In this document: one piece after another, positions 8,211 through 17,431 of the stretch
Numbering within the stretch: position 1 is the first letter of the stretch
How the letters are laid out: each line of letters begins with the position of its first letter
NCBI GenBank assembly: GCA_018433085.1
Contig: JAHDRW010000032.1
Coordinates: 1-64,000 of the forward strand
Length of the DNA stretch: 64,000 bases
Source: Deltaproteobacteria bacterium
Lineage (GTDB): Bacteria > Desulfobacterota > Desulfomonilia > UBA1062
Direction of reading: 5' to 3'
Program-made: the position numbers and the translations under genes
The notes under the pieces: generated by a model
Told to the model about the DNA's origin: nothing
Database searches by the model: none
Seen by the model: only the letters and a program-made list of their open reading frames with translations

Positions 8211-9371
8211 TTATTGGAAGGTCCAGCCTGTCACGAATTCACGATCATAGGCGTCGATGACACTGAAATAGAGCACCGCATGTGGTTCAGCGGGTAGCGG
8301 CTCTTCGGTGGCATCAAAGACGAATGAGGACGACCCGGCATCGAAACAGCCAACCAACTCTTCTTTGTTCGTGCCGGAGTTTGGGGCAAGAAGAACGGCC
8401 CATCCGGGCGTCGTGCCGTCAGGAGCAGACACGGGCAGGGTAATCGTCCCGCCGAAATCGAGTTCGGAGAAGTCAGGGGTCGGGGGTGTGAGCTGAGCGA
8501 ACATGCCCGAGGTCAGGTCTCTAAAGGGCACCGGCCCCTTCTTGAGGGTGCACTGGTACGACTCCAGTACCGTGGGTGATTCGTCTTCCTTGAGCATCCC
8601 GAGCTCTGACTCGGTTTCCAAGCAGAGGCTGAAGGTGTACTGCGCATTATCCGGAATCGCGGACAACTGGGAATCGTACCCGCCATCACTGAAAATAACA
8701 GGATGTCCCCCAAAATCGTTACAAAACTCGCCCCGAGAGAAGATCACCCTTCCGTCGGGCAAGCCGGGCCCGGTGACCAGGACTGACTTGAACTGATCGA
8801 GGCCCACCAAGCCATCGTTGCCCCCCAACCTGATGACAAATCCTGTAAGCTGTACTCCAGAACCCATGGCGGACTGTGCAGTGATGTCATAACGGATCAA
8901 CGCCTGGTTGCCCTGCCAGAGCCACTTCGTGCCGTCATGGACCATGTAGGTTTCCATGTTTTCCCACCCGTTGACGATCCGGAGGTTTATCTTGTACGCC
9001 TTGGCATACCGGCCGGAAACGACGCCTTCGATGACCGCGGCCGAAAAGGTCGTGCCGCCCCCGAGGTCACCGTCTGTCAGCCAGTCGCTGTGCCACTCTT
9101 CCCTACAGGACCCCGCGTCGAGAAAATCGTCCGCAGCATGGCTTTCAAACCATTCCCTGACTGCCTCGTCTGAGGGCGCGGCGGCCTTGTAGAGGCCTTC
9201 AAGGGAGTCCCAGAACTCATTGATGGCCTGGGCGTCCGCCTCTTCTTCCGTGAGGGCTTTCGTGGAATCCGAACCGCCGCTCGACCCCCCGCCGCCGCAA
9301 CCGGCCGGGAGAATAAGAAAACACATGACCAGGACAATGCCGAAAACATGCGCAACCCGTTTGGTAGCCAT
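8211..9371 (-). CDS. Secreted lipoprotein of unknown function, 386 aa
   Basis: A lipoprotein signal peptide ends in LPAGC, so Cys25 is the likely lipidation site, followed by a Gly/Ser-rich tether. The mature part is acidic and has several Cys and aromatic residues; beta-rich stretches such as LTGFVIRLGG suggest a beta-sandwich C-terminal half. The first part (residues about 50-160) resembles small SnoaL/NTF2-like or DUF4878-type modules only loosely. The start is supported by GGGGAGGTG seven bases upstream. No neighbour shares its strand, and direct repeats flank it, so it may be a recently acquired or mobile single gene. No function is assigned. Confidence 0.8.
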   Translation of the reverse strand: MATKRVAHVFGIVLVMCFLILPAGCGGGGSSGGSDSTKALTEEEADAQAINEFWDSLEGLYKAAAPSDEAVREWFESHAADDFLDAGSCREEWHSDWLTDGDLGGGTTFSAAVIEGVVSGRYAKAYKINLRIVNGWENMETYMVHDGTKWLWQGNQALIRYDITAQSAMGSGVQLTGFVIRLGGNDGLVGLDQFKSVLVTGPGLPDGRVIFSRGEFCNDFGGHPVIFSDGGYDSQLSAIPDNAQYTFSLCLETESELGMLKEDESPTVLESYQCTLKKGPVPFRDLTSGMFAQLTPPTPDFSELDFGGTITLPVSAPDGTTPGWAVLLAPNSGTNKEELVGCFDAGSSSFVFDATEEPLPAEPHAVLYFSVIDAYDREFVTGWTFQ

Positions 9372-9684
9372 GGAGACACCTCCCCGTAATTAGTGCTCCT
9401 CACCAAGATGCTCTCTGTTCACTGGTGAAGAGGTCTTACCTCATCAATGCTGCAGTCAATGGCATTGACTTTTTAAGTGCAAGCCCCATGACCCGGTTAC
9501 AAGCCGCAATCGGCTTAAAAAATGGAATCCCGCTTTCTCTATCCTTCGAGAAACGGACTTTAAGAAGGAGGATTCATCGCAGAATACTAAATCATAGCGT
9601 TATACGACAAAATAATCAATTATATACTTTCATTCTTTCATCTTTTTCGATTTCAGGGAAATTCTCTATCAATCCTCATGAAGA

Positions 9685-9704
9685 GAAATGTGAACCCGTC
9701 CCCG
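9685..9704 (+). repeat. 20-base direct repeat, copy 2
   Basis: Identical to 8167-8186 and in the same orientation, 1.5 kb away. It lies about 85 bases upstream of the aconitase gene. Confidence 0.75.
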
Positions 9705-9719
9705 AAATCCGAGGAACTA

Positions 9720-9748
9720 TTGACTCGTGGGGAGTCATGGATTAGAGA
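9720..9748 (+). promoter_or_regulatory. Possible sigma-70 promoter of the aconitase operon
   Basis: TTGACT is followed after 17 bases by TAGAGA, about 40 bases before the aconitase start. A short inverted repeat, GACTC-GTGGG-GAGTC (9722-9736), overlaps the -35 region and could be an operator. The -10 match is poor, so this is tentative. Confidence 0.35.
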
Positions 9749-9790
9749 GCATAGGGCAGAAGAAGGACAGAATACATTCGGGGAGTATGC

Positions 9791-11713
9791 ATGGAGAAGA
9801 AGACGCTTGCACAGAAAATCATCGATGAGCACATCGCCGGAGAAAACGAAAAGGAATATGCGCTGAAGATCGACCAGACCCTGACCCAGGACGCCACAGG
9901 CACCATGGCGTACCTGGAGTTCGAGGCCATCGGGCTGGACAGGGTCAAGACCGAGCTCTCGGTAAGCTACGTGGACCACAACACCCTGCAGTCCGGGTTC
10001 GAGAACGCGGACGACCACCGCTTTCTGCAGGATGTCGCGCGGAAATACGGCATCTACTTCTCCCGTCCGGGCAACGGCATCTGCCACCAGGTGCACCTGG
10101 AGCGGTTCGGGGTCCCGGGCAAGACCCTGCTTGGCTCAGACAGCCACACCCCGACCGGCGGCGGCATCGGCATGCTGGCCATCGGGGCCGGCGGACTCGA
10201 CGTGGCCTCCGCCATGGCGGGCATGCCCTTTTCTATCCCCCGACCCAAGGTGGTGGGGGTAGTCCTCACCGGACGATTGAATCCCTGGACCAGCGCCAAG
10301 GACATCATCCTGGAGGTGCTCAGGCGGATTACGGTCAAGGGCGGCGTGGGCCGGATATTCGAGTATGCGGGAAGCGGTGTGTCCACTTTGAGCGTGCCGG
10401 AGCGGGCCACGATCACCAACATGGGCGCCGAGCTGGGCGCCACCACCTCGATCTTCCCGAGCGATGAGGTCACAAGGGCCTTCCTCGCGGCCCAGGGCAG
10501 GGAACAGGCGTGGCTGCCCCTGGCCGCGGACGAGGGCGCGGTTTATGACGAGGTCATCGAGATCAACCTCTCTGCGGTGGAGCCCCTGGCCGCATGCCCC
10601 CACAGCCCGGACAAGGTGGTGCCGGTCAGCGAGCTCGCAGGGAAAAAGGTCGACCAGGTGCTCATCGGCTCGTGTACGAACTCCTCGCTCAAAGACCTCA
10701 TGATGGTTGCCGCGGTGCTCAAGGGCAGGACGATCCACCCGGAAACGAGCTTCGCCATCGCCCCGGGCTCGCGCCAGGTGCTCGCCATGCTGGCCGGAAA
10801 CGGGGCACTGGCCGACATGATCGGCGCCGGGGCGCGGATCCTCGAGAATGCCTGCGGGCCCTGCATCGGCATGGGCCAGGCCCCCAAAACCAACGGGATC
10901 TCGGTCAGGACCTTCAACCGCAACTTCCCGGGCAGGTCGGGCACGGCGAGCGCCGGGGTTTACCTCGTCTCACCCGAGGTCGCCGTGGCGTGCGCGCTGA
11001 CGGGCTGTTTCACCGACCCGAGAGACCTGGGCGCGTATCCCGATATCGCCCTGCCTGACAAGTTCCTGATCGACGATTCCATGATCATCCCCCCGGCCGC
11101 CGGGACAGACACCGTGAAGATCTCCCGGGGCCCCAACATCAAGCCGCTCCCCAAGCGCGGGTCCATGGAAGACCGGATCGAGATGAAGGTCCTGCTGAAG
11201 CTGGAAGACAACATCACCACCGACGACATCATGCCGGCAGGGGCGAAGATCCTGCCCCTGCGGTCGAACATCGAGGCCATCTCCGCCTATGTGTTCTCCG
11301 GGATCGACCCGGACTTCTCCTCCCGTGCCCGGCAGGCGGGCTCGGGCTGCGTGCTGGCCCGGGAGAACTACGGCCAGGGGTCCTCGCGCGAGCATGCCGC
11401 GCTCGCCCCCATGTACCTGGGGGTCAAGGCCGTGCTCGCCCGCTCCTTCGCCCGGATCCACCGGTCGAACCTCATCAACTTCGGGATTCTCCCCGTGATC
11501 GTCAGCCAGAACACGTATGAAAGCCTCGAGCAGGGCTCCCGCATCGTGGTCTCCGGCATCACGGCCGCCCTCGAAGGCAGCGGCCCGCTGGCGATCGAGA
11601 ATCCGGCCGCCGGCAAGCGACTCGAGGGCTCGATCCAGGTCTCTCCCAGAGAGCGGGACATCCTCAAAGAGGGCGGCCTGCTCAACTACATCAAGTCACA
11701 GGTACAGAGGTAA
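9791..11713 (+). CDS. Aconitate hydratase (short 640-aa form)
   Basis: Interconverts citrate and isocitrate in the cytosol, using a [4Fe-4S] cluster. The cluster ligands are Cys295 in GSCTNSS and Cys355/Cys358 in ACGPCIGMG. The large domains are followed by a swivel domain with QGSSREHAALAP near 540, the substrate-binding loop. At 640 residues it is much shorter than AcnA or AcnB (about 890 and 865) and fits the compact aconitase type common in anaerobic deltaproteobacteria and Firmicutes. GGGGAG precedes the ATG. It heads a tight run with gltX, whose ATG starts two bases after this stop. Confidence 0.93.
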   Translation: MEKKTLAQKIIDEHIAGENEKEYALKIDQTLTQDATGTMAYLEFEAIGLDRVKTELSVSYVDHNTLQSGFENADDHRFLQDVARKYGIYFSRPGNGICHQVHLERFGVPGKTLLGSDSHTPTGGGIGMLAIGAGGLDVASAMAGMPFSIPRPKVVGVVLTGRLNPWTSAKDIILEVLRRITVKGGVGRIFEYAGSGVSTLSVPERATITNMGAELGATTSIFPSDEVTRAFLAAQGREQAWLPLAADEGAVYDEVIEINLSAVEPLAACPHSPDKVVPVSELAGKKVDQVLIGSCTNSSLKDLMMVAAVLKGRTIHPETSFAIAPGSRQVLAMLAGNGALADMIGAGARILENACGPCIGMGQAPKTNGISVRTFNRNFPGRSGTASAGVYLVSPEVAVACALTGCFTDPRDLGAYPDIALPDKFLIDDSMIIPPAAGTDTVKISRGPNIKPLPKRGSMEDRIEMKVLLKLEDNITTDDIMPAGAKILPLRSNIEAISAYVFSGIDPDFSSRARQAGSGCVLARENYGQGSSREHAALAPMYLGVKAVLARSFARIHRSNLINFGILPVIVSQNTYESLEQGSRIVVSGITAALEGSGPLAIENPAAGKRLEGSIQVSPRERDILKEGGLLNYIKSQVQR

Positions 11714-11715
11714 CC

Positions 11716-13131
11716 ATGACAGAAAACGGCACAGTACGGACTCGATTCGCACCTTCCCCCACCGGGTATCTCCATATCGGCGGGGCGCGGACCGCCCTGT
11801 TCTCCTGGCTCCATGCCAGGCACACCGGCGGGAAGTTCATCCTCAGGGTGGAAGACACCGATGCCCAGCGTTCGACCGAGGAGTCGAGCCTCCAGATACT
11901 CAGGGCGATGGAGTGGCTCGGACTCGACTGGGACGAAGGCCCGATCTTCCAGTCCCAGCGCCTGGACCTCTATCGCTCCCATATCCGGAGACTCCTGGAC
12001 GAGGGCAAGGCCTACTGGTGCGAGTGCACCCCCGAGGAGCTCGAGGCGAAGAGAAAGGCGGCCCTGGAAAAGGGCGAGAAGCCCAAATACGACCTGACCT
12101 GCCGAAACAAGGGCCTCGGCCCCGGGCCGGGACGCGTGGTCCGCATCGCCCTGCCCTCTTCCGGCGTCACCTCGTTCGACGACATGATCAAGGGGCGAAT
12201 CACGGTGGACAACGCCGAGCTCGACGATTTCATCCTGTTGCGCTCCGACGGCATGCCCACCTACAACCTGGTGGTGGTCATCGACGATGCCCTGATGAAC
12301 ATTACCCATGTCATCAGGGGGGACGATCACGTCAACAACACCCCGAGACAGGTCCTGATCTATCAGGCCTTCGGGTTCGATCTCCCCTTTTTCGCCCATG
12401 TCCCCATGATCCTGGGCGCGGATAAGACCCGGCTCTCCAAGAGGCACGGGGCCACCTCGGTCACGGCGTACAAGGACATGGGCTACCTGCCGGAGGCGCT
12501 GGTCAACTACCTGGTGAGGCTCTCGTGGTCTCACGGCGACCAGGAGATCTTCTCCCGTCAGGAACTCATCGACCTGTTCGACATCCACAACGTGGGAAGG
12601 AGCGCGGCCGTGTTCAACCCCGAGAAGCTCCTGTGGCTCAACCACCACTACATAAAGACCGGCGACCCGGAAAAGATCGCGGGACTCCTGCCCGAATTCC
12701 TCCAGGCCAGGCGCTGTCCCGTGCCCGAGCCCTCCTACCTCACCCGCGTGGTCACGGACGTGCGGGAGCGGACAAAGACCCTGGAAGAGATGGTCGAGTT
12801 CGGCGATTTCTACTTCATCGACCGTGAGCCGCCGGATGAGCTCTGCGAGAAGTTTTTCAAGCCCGAGGTCAGGGATGCCTTCCGGATGCTTACGGAAAGG
12901 CTCGAGCACACCGATTTCACCAAGGAGACCCTCGAGGAGGCCGTGCAGACGCTCCTGAACGAGACCGGCCTGAAGTTCAAGGTCCTTGCCCAGCCCATGC
13001 GGGTGGCGCTCACCGGCAAGACCGTGTCCCCGGGGATATTCGAGGTGCTCGCCACGCTCGGACACGACCGGGCGATCCCCCGGCTGAAAAGGGCCCTTTC
13101 ATACATGGAGAAAAAGAATGAAAATACGTGA
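11716..13131 (+). CDS. gltX: Glutamyl-tRNA synthetase
   Basis: Charges tRNA-Glu with glutamate (class I aminoacyl-tRNA synthetase). HIGG at residues 20-23 and the KMSKS-type loop KTRLSKRHGA near 237-246 form the ATP site. Cys102, Cys104 and Cys129 match the zinc-binding insert of bacterial GltX. Length of 471 residues is normal. It begins two bases after the aconitase stop and its 3' end overlaps the next gene by 14 bases, so translation is probably coupled across three genes. Whether it discriminates tRNA-Glu from tRNA-Gln cannot be read from the sequence. Confidence 0.97.
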   Translation: MTENGTVRTRFAPSPTGYLHIGGARTALFSWLHARHTGGKFILRVEDTDAQRSTEESSLQILRAMEWLGLDWDEGPIFQSQRLDLYRSHIRRLLDEGKAYWCECTPEELEAKRKAALEKGEKPKYDLTCRNKGLGPGPGRVVRIALPSSGVTSFDDMIKGRITVDNAELDDFILLRSDGMPTYNLVVVIDDALMNITHVIRGDDHVNNTPRQVLIYQAFGFDLPFFAHVPMILGADKTRLSKRHGATSVTAYKDMGYLPEALVNYLVRLSWSHGDQEIFSRQELIDLFDIHNVGRSAAVFNPEKLLWLNHHYIKTGDPEKIAGLLPEFLQARRCPVPEPSYLTRVVTDVRERTKTLEEMVEFGDFYFIDREPPDELCEKFFKPEVRDAFRMLTERLEHTDFTKETLEEAVQTLLNETGLKFKVLAQPMRVALTGKTVSPGIFEVLATLGHDRAIPRLKRALSYMEKKNENT

Positions 13132-13624
13132 TTTTGCGCTTCTGGCGCTGTTTATCGCACTTGTTGCCGTGTCCACCATGATCATCCGGATACCCGTCCC
13201 CCAGACCAACGGCTACATGAATCTCGGCGACAGCATGGTCCTCCTGGCGGCCCTGTTCTTCGGGCCTGTGGGCGGCTTTATCGCAGGGGGCATCGGTTCG
13301 GCGCTGGCCGATATCCTGGGCGGTTATCCCCAGTGGGCGCCGTGGACCCTGATCATCAAGGGCTTCGAGGCGCTCATCGTATCGGTCATGGCGGGTGTTC
13401 TCAAGCTGAAGAGAGGCCGGATCAGCGTGCTGCAGATCACGAGCTTCACCCTGGCGACCGCGTGGATGGTTTTCGGCTACTTCATCGCCGAGACGATCAT
13501 GTACGATCAGAAGGTGGCGCTGGTCGAGGTCCCTGCCAACATCATCCAGGCACTGGGAAGCGTGGTGCTGGCGACCATACTCCTGCCGCTCTTCCAGAAA
13601 ATCATCTCCACCGCGCGCACGTAA
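13118..13624 (+). CDS. ECF transporter S component (substrate-binding membrane subunit)
   Basis: This 168-residue, very hydrophobic protein has five to six membrane helices and the family pattern MNLGDSMVLLAALFFGPVGG, in which a loop after the first helix leads into a GPxxGxxxGxxGSAL-like stretch. S components bind a vitamin or its precursor and need the energising module (EcfT and two ATPases), which is not in this window. The substrate is not clear; related groups take up thiamine precursors, riboflavin or queuosine precursors. It overlaps gltX and is followed 16 bases later by the hydrolase gene, so it belongs to the same operon. Confidence 0.85.
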   Translation: MKIRDFALLALFIALVAVSTMIIRIPVPQTNGYMNLGDSMVLLAALFFGPVGGFIAGGIGSALADILGGYPQWAPWTLIIKGFEALIVSVMAGVLKLKRGRISVLQITSFTLATAWMVFGYFIAETIMYDQKVALVEVPANIIQALGSVVLATILLPLFQKIISTART

Positions 13625-13640
13625 AAAGGGCCGGGCTTCG

Positions 13641-14270
13641 ATGCTCAACATCCGGCAGATCGCCAGTTCCTCCTTCGCCCTGTTGAGCTACGTGCTTACG
13701 GACGCAGAAACGGGCCAAAGCATGGTCATCGACCCGCCGGCCGACATGGGCGCCCGGATGGATCTCGATTCCCTGGACATCAAGCGGGTTGTCAACACCC
13801 ACATCCATCCCGACCACACCATGGGCAACCACCTCTTTGCCGACAGAACGCCCGTCCTTGCCCATCCCGGCGACAGCGGGTTCTTCCAGCGCCTGGCCAG
13901 CTCTTCGCTGGCCGCGATCTTCACGGCGCGGATTCCGCCGAAGATATCCTTTACCCTGTCCGAAGGCGCCGAGCTCTCCCTGGGGCGGTCATCCATCCGG
14001 GTAATGCATACGCCCGGTCACTCACCCGGTTCGATCTGCCTTTTCTGGCCGGGAAACCTCATCACCGGCGACACGATCTTCGTGCAGGGGATCGGTCGCA
14101 CCGACATCCCGGGCGGGAGCATGGCGGACATCAGGAAGAGCATCGTCCGCATCCTCACGCTGCCGGAAGACACCCGCATCTGGCCAGGACACTACTACGG
14201 TGACCGGTATACGGCCACCCTCGGGGAGATCGCCCCTTCCCTCCGATGCATTGTGGACTCCATGCAATAA
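13641..14270 (+). CDS. Metallo-beta-lactamase-fold hydrolase (glyoxalase II-like)
   Basis: This 209-residue protein carries the metal motif HIHPDH (54-59), further ligands at HTPGHSPGS, and the C-terminal WPGHYYGD. These match the glyoxalase II/YcbL group, which hydrolyse thioesters such as S-lactoylglutathione with two metal ions. It is cytosolic. It lies in the aconitase-gltX operon, 16 bases after the S component, and the next gene is in the same frame after its stop. Confidence 0.9.
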   Translation: MLNIRQIASSSFALLSYVLTDAETGQSMVIDPPADMGARMDLDSLDIKRVVNTHIHPDHTMGNHLFADRTPVLAHPGDSGFFQRLASSSLAAIFTARIPPKISFTLSEGAELSLGRSSIRVMHTPGHSPGSICLFWPGNLITGDTIFVQGIGRTDIPGGSMADIRKSIVRILTLPEDTRIWPGHYYGDRYTATLGEIAPSLRCIVDSMQ

Positions 14271-14336
14271 ATCGATGTATGGTTCCATCAGGAAGGAGAG
14301 GCAGGGGGACCGGTCCATCCCCTCTCGCGAAGACGC

Positions 14337-14762
14337 ATGCACCACATCCTCGAACAGGTCGCGACAGGCGAATACGAAGAGGCGGTAAGCCCCGCCCCTG
14401 ACATCACGGCGCTTCTGTGCGTCGCGCAGGAGCGGAATCTGGCCGCGTCCCGGCTCCCTTATCATAAAGTGCCCCTGGCAGATCTCGAGCCCGTTTCCGG
14501 GGCCTTGCTCGCCGACGCTGCGGATTGGATCCACCGTATGGTGGCCGAAGGCCGAAGGGTGCTGGTCTTTTCCAGCCGGGGAACGAGCCGCCCGCCGTCC
14601 GTGGTCATCGCCTATCTCTGCCTCCATCTGGGGTGCTCGTTCGGAGAGGCGCTCCAGCGTGTGGCCCGCAGGCAGCCCTCCATACTCCTCCTGCCCGGCC
14701 TTGCAGCCTCGATAGACGAGATCGGCGCGGGAAGAAGCCGGCAGGGCCGACCCCCGGAGTGA
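14337..14762 (+). CDS. Dual-specificity-phosphatase-like protein with the catalytic Cys replaced by Ser (pseudophosphatase)
   Basis: This 141-residue protein follows the dual-specificity phosphatase pattern well: the loop VFSSRGTSRPPSVVIAYL matches the consensus VHCxxGxSRSPxVVIAYL, and GCSFGEALQRVARRQP matches the helix after it. The essential His and Cys of the loop are Phe78 and Ser79 here, while Gly82, Ser84 and Arg85 are kept. It can bind a phosphate or phosphoprotein but cannot form the thiophosphate intermediate, so catalysis is unlikely. The gene continues in the same frame after the hydrolase stop, and no ATG exists between the two before 14337; the ribosome binding site is weak. Confidence 0.7.
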   Translation: MHHILEQVATGEYEEAVSPAPDITALLCVAQERNLAASRLPYHKVPLADLEPVSGALLADAADWIHRMVAEGRRVLVFSSRGTSRPPSVVIAYLCLHLGCSFGEALQRVARRQPSILLLPGLAASIDEIGAGRSRQGRPPE

Positions 14763-15021
14763 CACGCGGCCTTCTCCCCATGGCTCCTGCAGCCACGGAC
14801 AAGGCCGGACATCCCCGGGGTGCGGGGTGATGCGTACCGACCGCTGCGTTTCAGGCAGCGGAATGCATACGGCCTGCAGAGATGGGCATGCTCAAAGACT
14901 CATTGCCTTTTTCCCCTGAATCAGGTTAATAGTTGGGCACGAAAAAAGCTGCAGCACACAGGGCTTGACCGCAGGGCTGCTGCACCTGAACACTACCGGC
15001 AGAGAGGAAGGCCTATTGTCC

Positions 15022-15969
15022 ATGAACGTGCGGACTGTCAAATCGGATGTGCTGCTCTTCATCACCGCACTGATCTGGGGCTTCGCCTTTGTGGCGCAGC
15101 GGGTCGGGATGGATTACGTGGGGCCCTTCACCTTCAACGGTGCACGCTTTGCCCTCGGAGCCCTGTTCCTGCTCCCCCTGATCGCTTTCCGAAGCAGGTC
15201 CGCTGCAGGGCTCACCGCCCGGACGACCATGAAAGAAATCATCCTCGGCGGCTTCCTGGCCGGCTTCGTGCTCTTCACCGGCGCGTCGCTCCAGCAGGTG
15301 GGGCTCCTGTACACGACGGCCGGCAACGCCGGCTTCATCACCGGGCTCTATGTGGTCATCGTTCCAATCCTGGGCATATTCTTGAGCCAGCGGACCGATA
15401 CCGGGACCTGGATCGGCGCCGTGCTTGCGGTCGCGGGGCTCTACCTCCTCTGCGCAACCGGCGGCATGACCCTATCGGCAGGGGATCTCCTGGTCCTGGC
15501 CGGGGCATTCTTCTGGGCCGGACACGTGCTGGTCATCGGGTGGCTCTCACCCAAAATGGACTCGTTCAGGCTCGCGTTCTACCAGTATGCGGCCTGTGCC
15601 GCCTTGAGCCTCGCCGTCGGTGGCCTCTGGGAGATCATCACCCTGGACGCCCTCTTGAGGGGCGCGGCACCCATTCTCTACGGAGGCGTCATGTCCGTGG
15701 GAATCGCCTATACGCTCCAGGTGGTGGGCCAGAGGCACGCACCCAGCTCGCACGCCGCGATCCTCTTGAGCCTGGAGGCGGTGTTCGCCGCCGTTGGAGG
15801 ATGGCTGCTGCTTGGCGAGCGCCTTACATCGAGGCAGTACCTCGGCTGCACGCTTATGCTCCTGGGCATGCTCGTCTCGCAGTTGTGGCGGGTCTGTTTC
15901 ACAGGCAGAATAGCGGATGGATGCGATGATTCCGGAGAAAAGGGCCTTACGGTGCCGGACCGGGGATAA
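15022..15969 (+). CDS. DMT-superfamily (EamA) transporter
   Basis: A 315-residue membrane protein with about ten helices in two EamA repeats, the first beginning ITALIWGFAFVAQRVGMDYVG and the second VLAGAFFWAGHVLVIGW (family marks LxWGxxF and the N-terminal arginine-bearing helix). These proteins export amino acids or other small metabolites at the inner membrane; the substrate is unknown. The start at 15022 has AGAGGAAGG upstream and puts the first helix close to the N terminus, better than the in-frame ATG at 14965. The last 25 residues are polar and probably cytosolic. Confidence 0.88.
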   Translation: MNVRTVKSDVLLFITALIWGFAFVAQRVGMDYVGPFTFNGARFALGALFLLPLIAFRSRSAAGLTARTTMKEIILGGFLAGFVLFTGASLQQVGLLYTTAGNAGFITGLYVVIVPILGIFLSQRTDTGTWIGAVLAVAGLYLLCATGGMTLSAGDLLVLAGAFFWAGHVLVIGWLSPKMDSFRLAFYQYAACAALSLAVGGLWEIITLDALLRGAAPILYGGVMSVGIAYTLQVVGQRHAPSSHAAILLSLEAVFAAVGGWLLLGERLTSRQYLGCTLMLLGMLVSQLWRVCFTGRIADGCDDSGEKGLTVPDRG

Positions 15970-16111
15970 CGGCCCGGCCGACCTGGCGCGGCTGCGTGTT
16001 TGGTTGTCAACCAATTCACGAAACAGCATGTGACCGGCTAAATTTATCGAGATCACCGTCCGATAGAGAGGTCGTGATCGATAGACCGAAAACACCAAAA
16101 GAGAGGATGTC

Positions 16112-16573
16112 ATGGATGTAAATCTGGTAAATCCGTTCATTGAGGCGACACTTCACGTACTCTCGAGCATGGCCTTTGTGAAGGCCGAGGCAGGCAAGCC
16201 TTTCCTCAAGAAAGACAACATCGCGCAGGGCGATGTAACCGGCATCGTCGGTCTGATCGGCGAGGCGCGGGGCACGATATCCGTGAGCTTTACCGAAGAG
16301 TGTATCCTCTCCATTGTCAGCAGCATGTTCGGCGAGGAGATCACCGAGATCAACGACGAGGTCAAGGATGCCGTGGGCGAGATCCTGAACATCGTCTCCG
16401 GACAGGCGAGACAGAAGCTCGAAACCCATGGAAGAATTCTCAAGGGCGCCATCCCCACCGTTATCTCAGGCAAGAACCACTCCATCACCCATATCACCAA
16501 GCAGTCTATCGTGGCCGTGCCGTTCAAGACCGACAACGGCACGTTCACCATCGAGATCTGCATCGAGAATTAG
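16112..16573 (+). CDS. CheX-like phosphatase, copy 1
   Basis: This 153-residue protein has the CheC/CheX fold and the CheX active-site motif ExxN (Glu90, Asn93) in GEILNIVSG. CheX proteins dephosphorylate phospho-CheY-type receivers. A strong GAGAGGATG leader precedes the ATG. A second copy (17432-17890) is about 60% identical by eye and shares the N-terminal run VNPFI and NDEVKDAVGEILNIVSG. A receiver-domain protein follows the second copy, a plausible target. No CheA, CheW or MCP gene is nearby. Confidence 0.9.
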   Translation: MDVNLVNPFIEATLHVLSSMAFVKAEAGKPFLKKDNIAQGDVTGIVGLIGEARGTISVSFTEECILSIVSSMFGEEITEINDEVKDAVGEILNIVSGQARQKLETHGRILKGAIPTVISGKNHSITHITKQSIVAVPFKTDNGTFTIEICIEN

Positions 16574-16649
16574 CAGCCTTCCCTCCTGTCCGTTTTTTAA
16601 GGGTTATTGTTTGCCTGTTCCCGGCTGCCTGTGATACCTTGATCAAACC

Positions 16650-17327
16650 GTGAAGGAATTTATCCGGCACTGTATCAGGGAATGCACGGACCCCTCGTGC
16701 ATGATGCGCTTTCCGGTCGTCGCACGGACAGGGATCGGACTGCACTGTCCGCTGTGCGGCTCTCCCACGCGGCAGGCGACCGGGGAGTACGAGGAACACG
16801 GGGTAGGGGGAACGCCCGGGCCAGAGGGGCATACCCGGATCGAGGCGTTTCTGGACAATATCAGGAGCCTGTACAACGTGGGGTCCATGTTCCGATCAGC
16901 GGACGGTGCGGGGATAGGTCACTTGCACCTCTGCGGAATGACGCCCACCCCCGGCAATCCCCGGCTTGCCAAGACCGCCCTGGGCGCCCAGAACACGGTG
17001 CCGTGGACCTACCGGAGAAACGGCCTGTCCGCCGCCGTATCGCTCGGGGAATCAGGCAGACGGCTGTGGGCGCTTGAAGGCGGCCCCGCTTCGATCCCCC
17101 TTCAGGAGGCGCTCCCCGATCTCTCCGGGCCGACCCTGGTGCTTGTCGTGGGTAACGAGGTCTCCGGCGTGGACCCCGCCGTGCTGGAACTCTGCGAGCG
17201 GATCGTGCACATCCCCATGAGGGGCGTCAAATCCTGCCTCAACGCGGCGGTCGCCTTCGGCATTGCGGCGTACCATCTCTGCGTTCCGGGATCACCGGGC
17301 ATATCGAGCGGGCCCCTTTCCTCCTAA
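16650..17327 (+). CDS. TrmH/SpoU-family RNA 2'-O-methyltransferase with an N-terminal zinc-ribbon-like part
   Basis: This 225-residue protein has the SPOUT knot motifs: NIRSLYNVGSMFRSADGAG (motif 1), VLVVGNEVSGVDP (motif 2) and IPMRGVKSCLNAAVAFG (motif 3), which together bind S-adenosylmethionine. The first 40 residues have five Cys (CxxxC, then CPLC) that could bind zinc and are not part of the usual short SpoU proteins. The target RNA is unknown. The start is GTG; the ribosome binding site is poor, so a shorter form starting at the next Met is possible but would lose part of the Cys cluster. It lies between the two CheX genes. Confidence 0.85.
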   Translation: MKEFIRHCIRECTDPSCMMRFPVVARTGIGLHCPLCGSPTRQATGEYEEHGVGGTPGPEGHTRIEAFLDNIRSLYNVGSMFRSADGAGIGHLHLCGMTPTPGNPRLAKTALGAQNTVPWTYRRNGLSAAVSLGESGRRLWALEGGPASIPLQEALPDLSGPTLVLVVGNEVSGVDPAVLELCERIVHIPMRGVKSCLNAAVAFGIAAYHLCVPGSPGISSGPLSS

Positions 17328-17431
17328 TTACTGACAAACATTTAATTTCTATCATTTTTTCTTTAGTTTCTCTCGCCCATGTGCCGATACCGAGCCTTGA
17401 ATCACCAGCTTAAAAGACAAGAGGGAATCAT

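Larger units (their letters stand above)
9372..9790. other. AT-rich intergenic region before the aconitase operon
   Basis: These 419 bases are clearly richer in A and T (notably 9460-9680) than the surroundings. They contain CGGACTTTAAGAAGGAGGAT at 9554-9573, which partly matches 30535-30552, and the second copy of the 20-base repeat. No gene is seen. The composition change suggests a mobile-element remnant. Confidence 0.5.

Noticed and set aside
14820-15929. A 369-codon plus-strand frame overlapping the DMT transporter
   Set aside because: Different frame with Arg-rich unrecognisable sequence; the transporter frame has clear membrane helices and family motifs.
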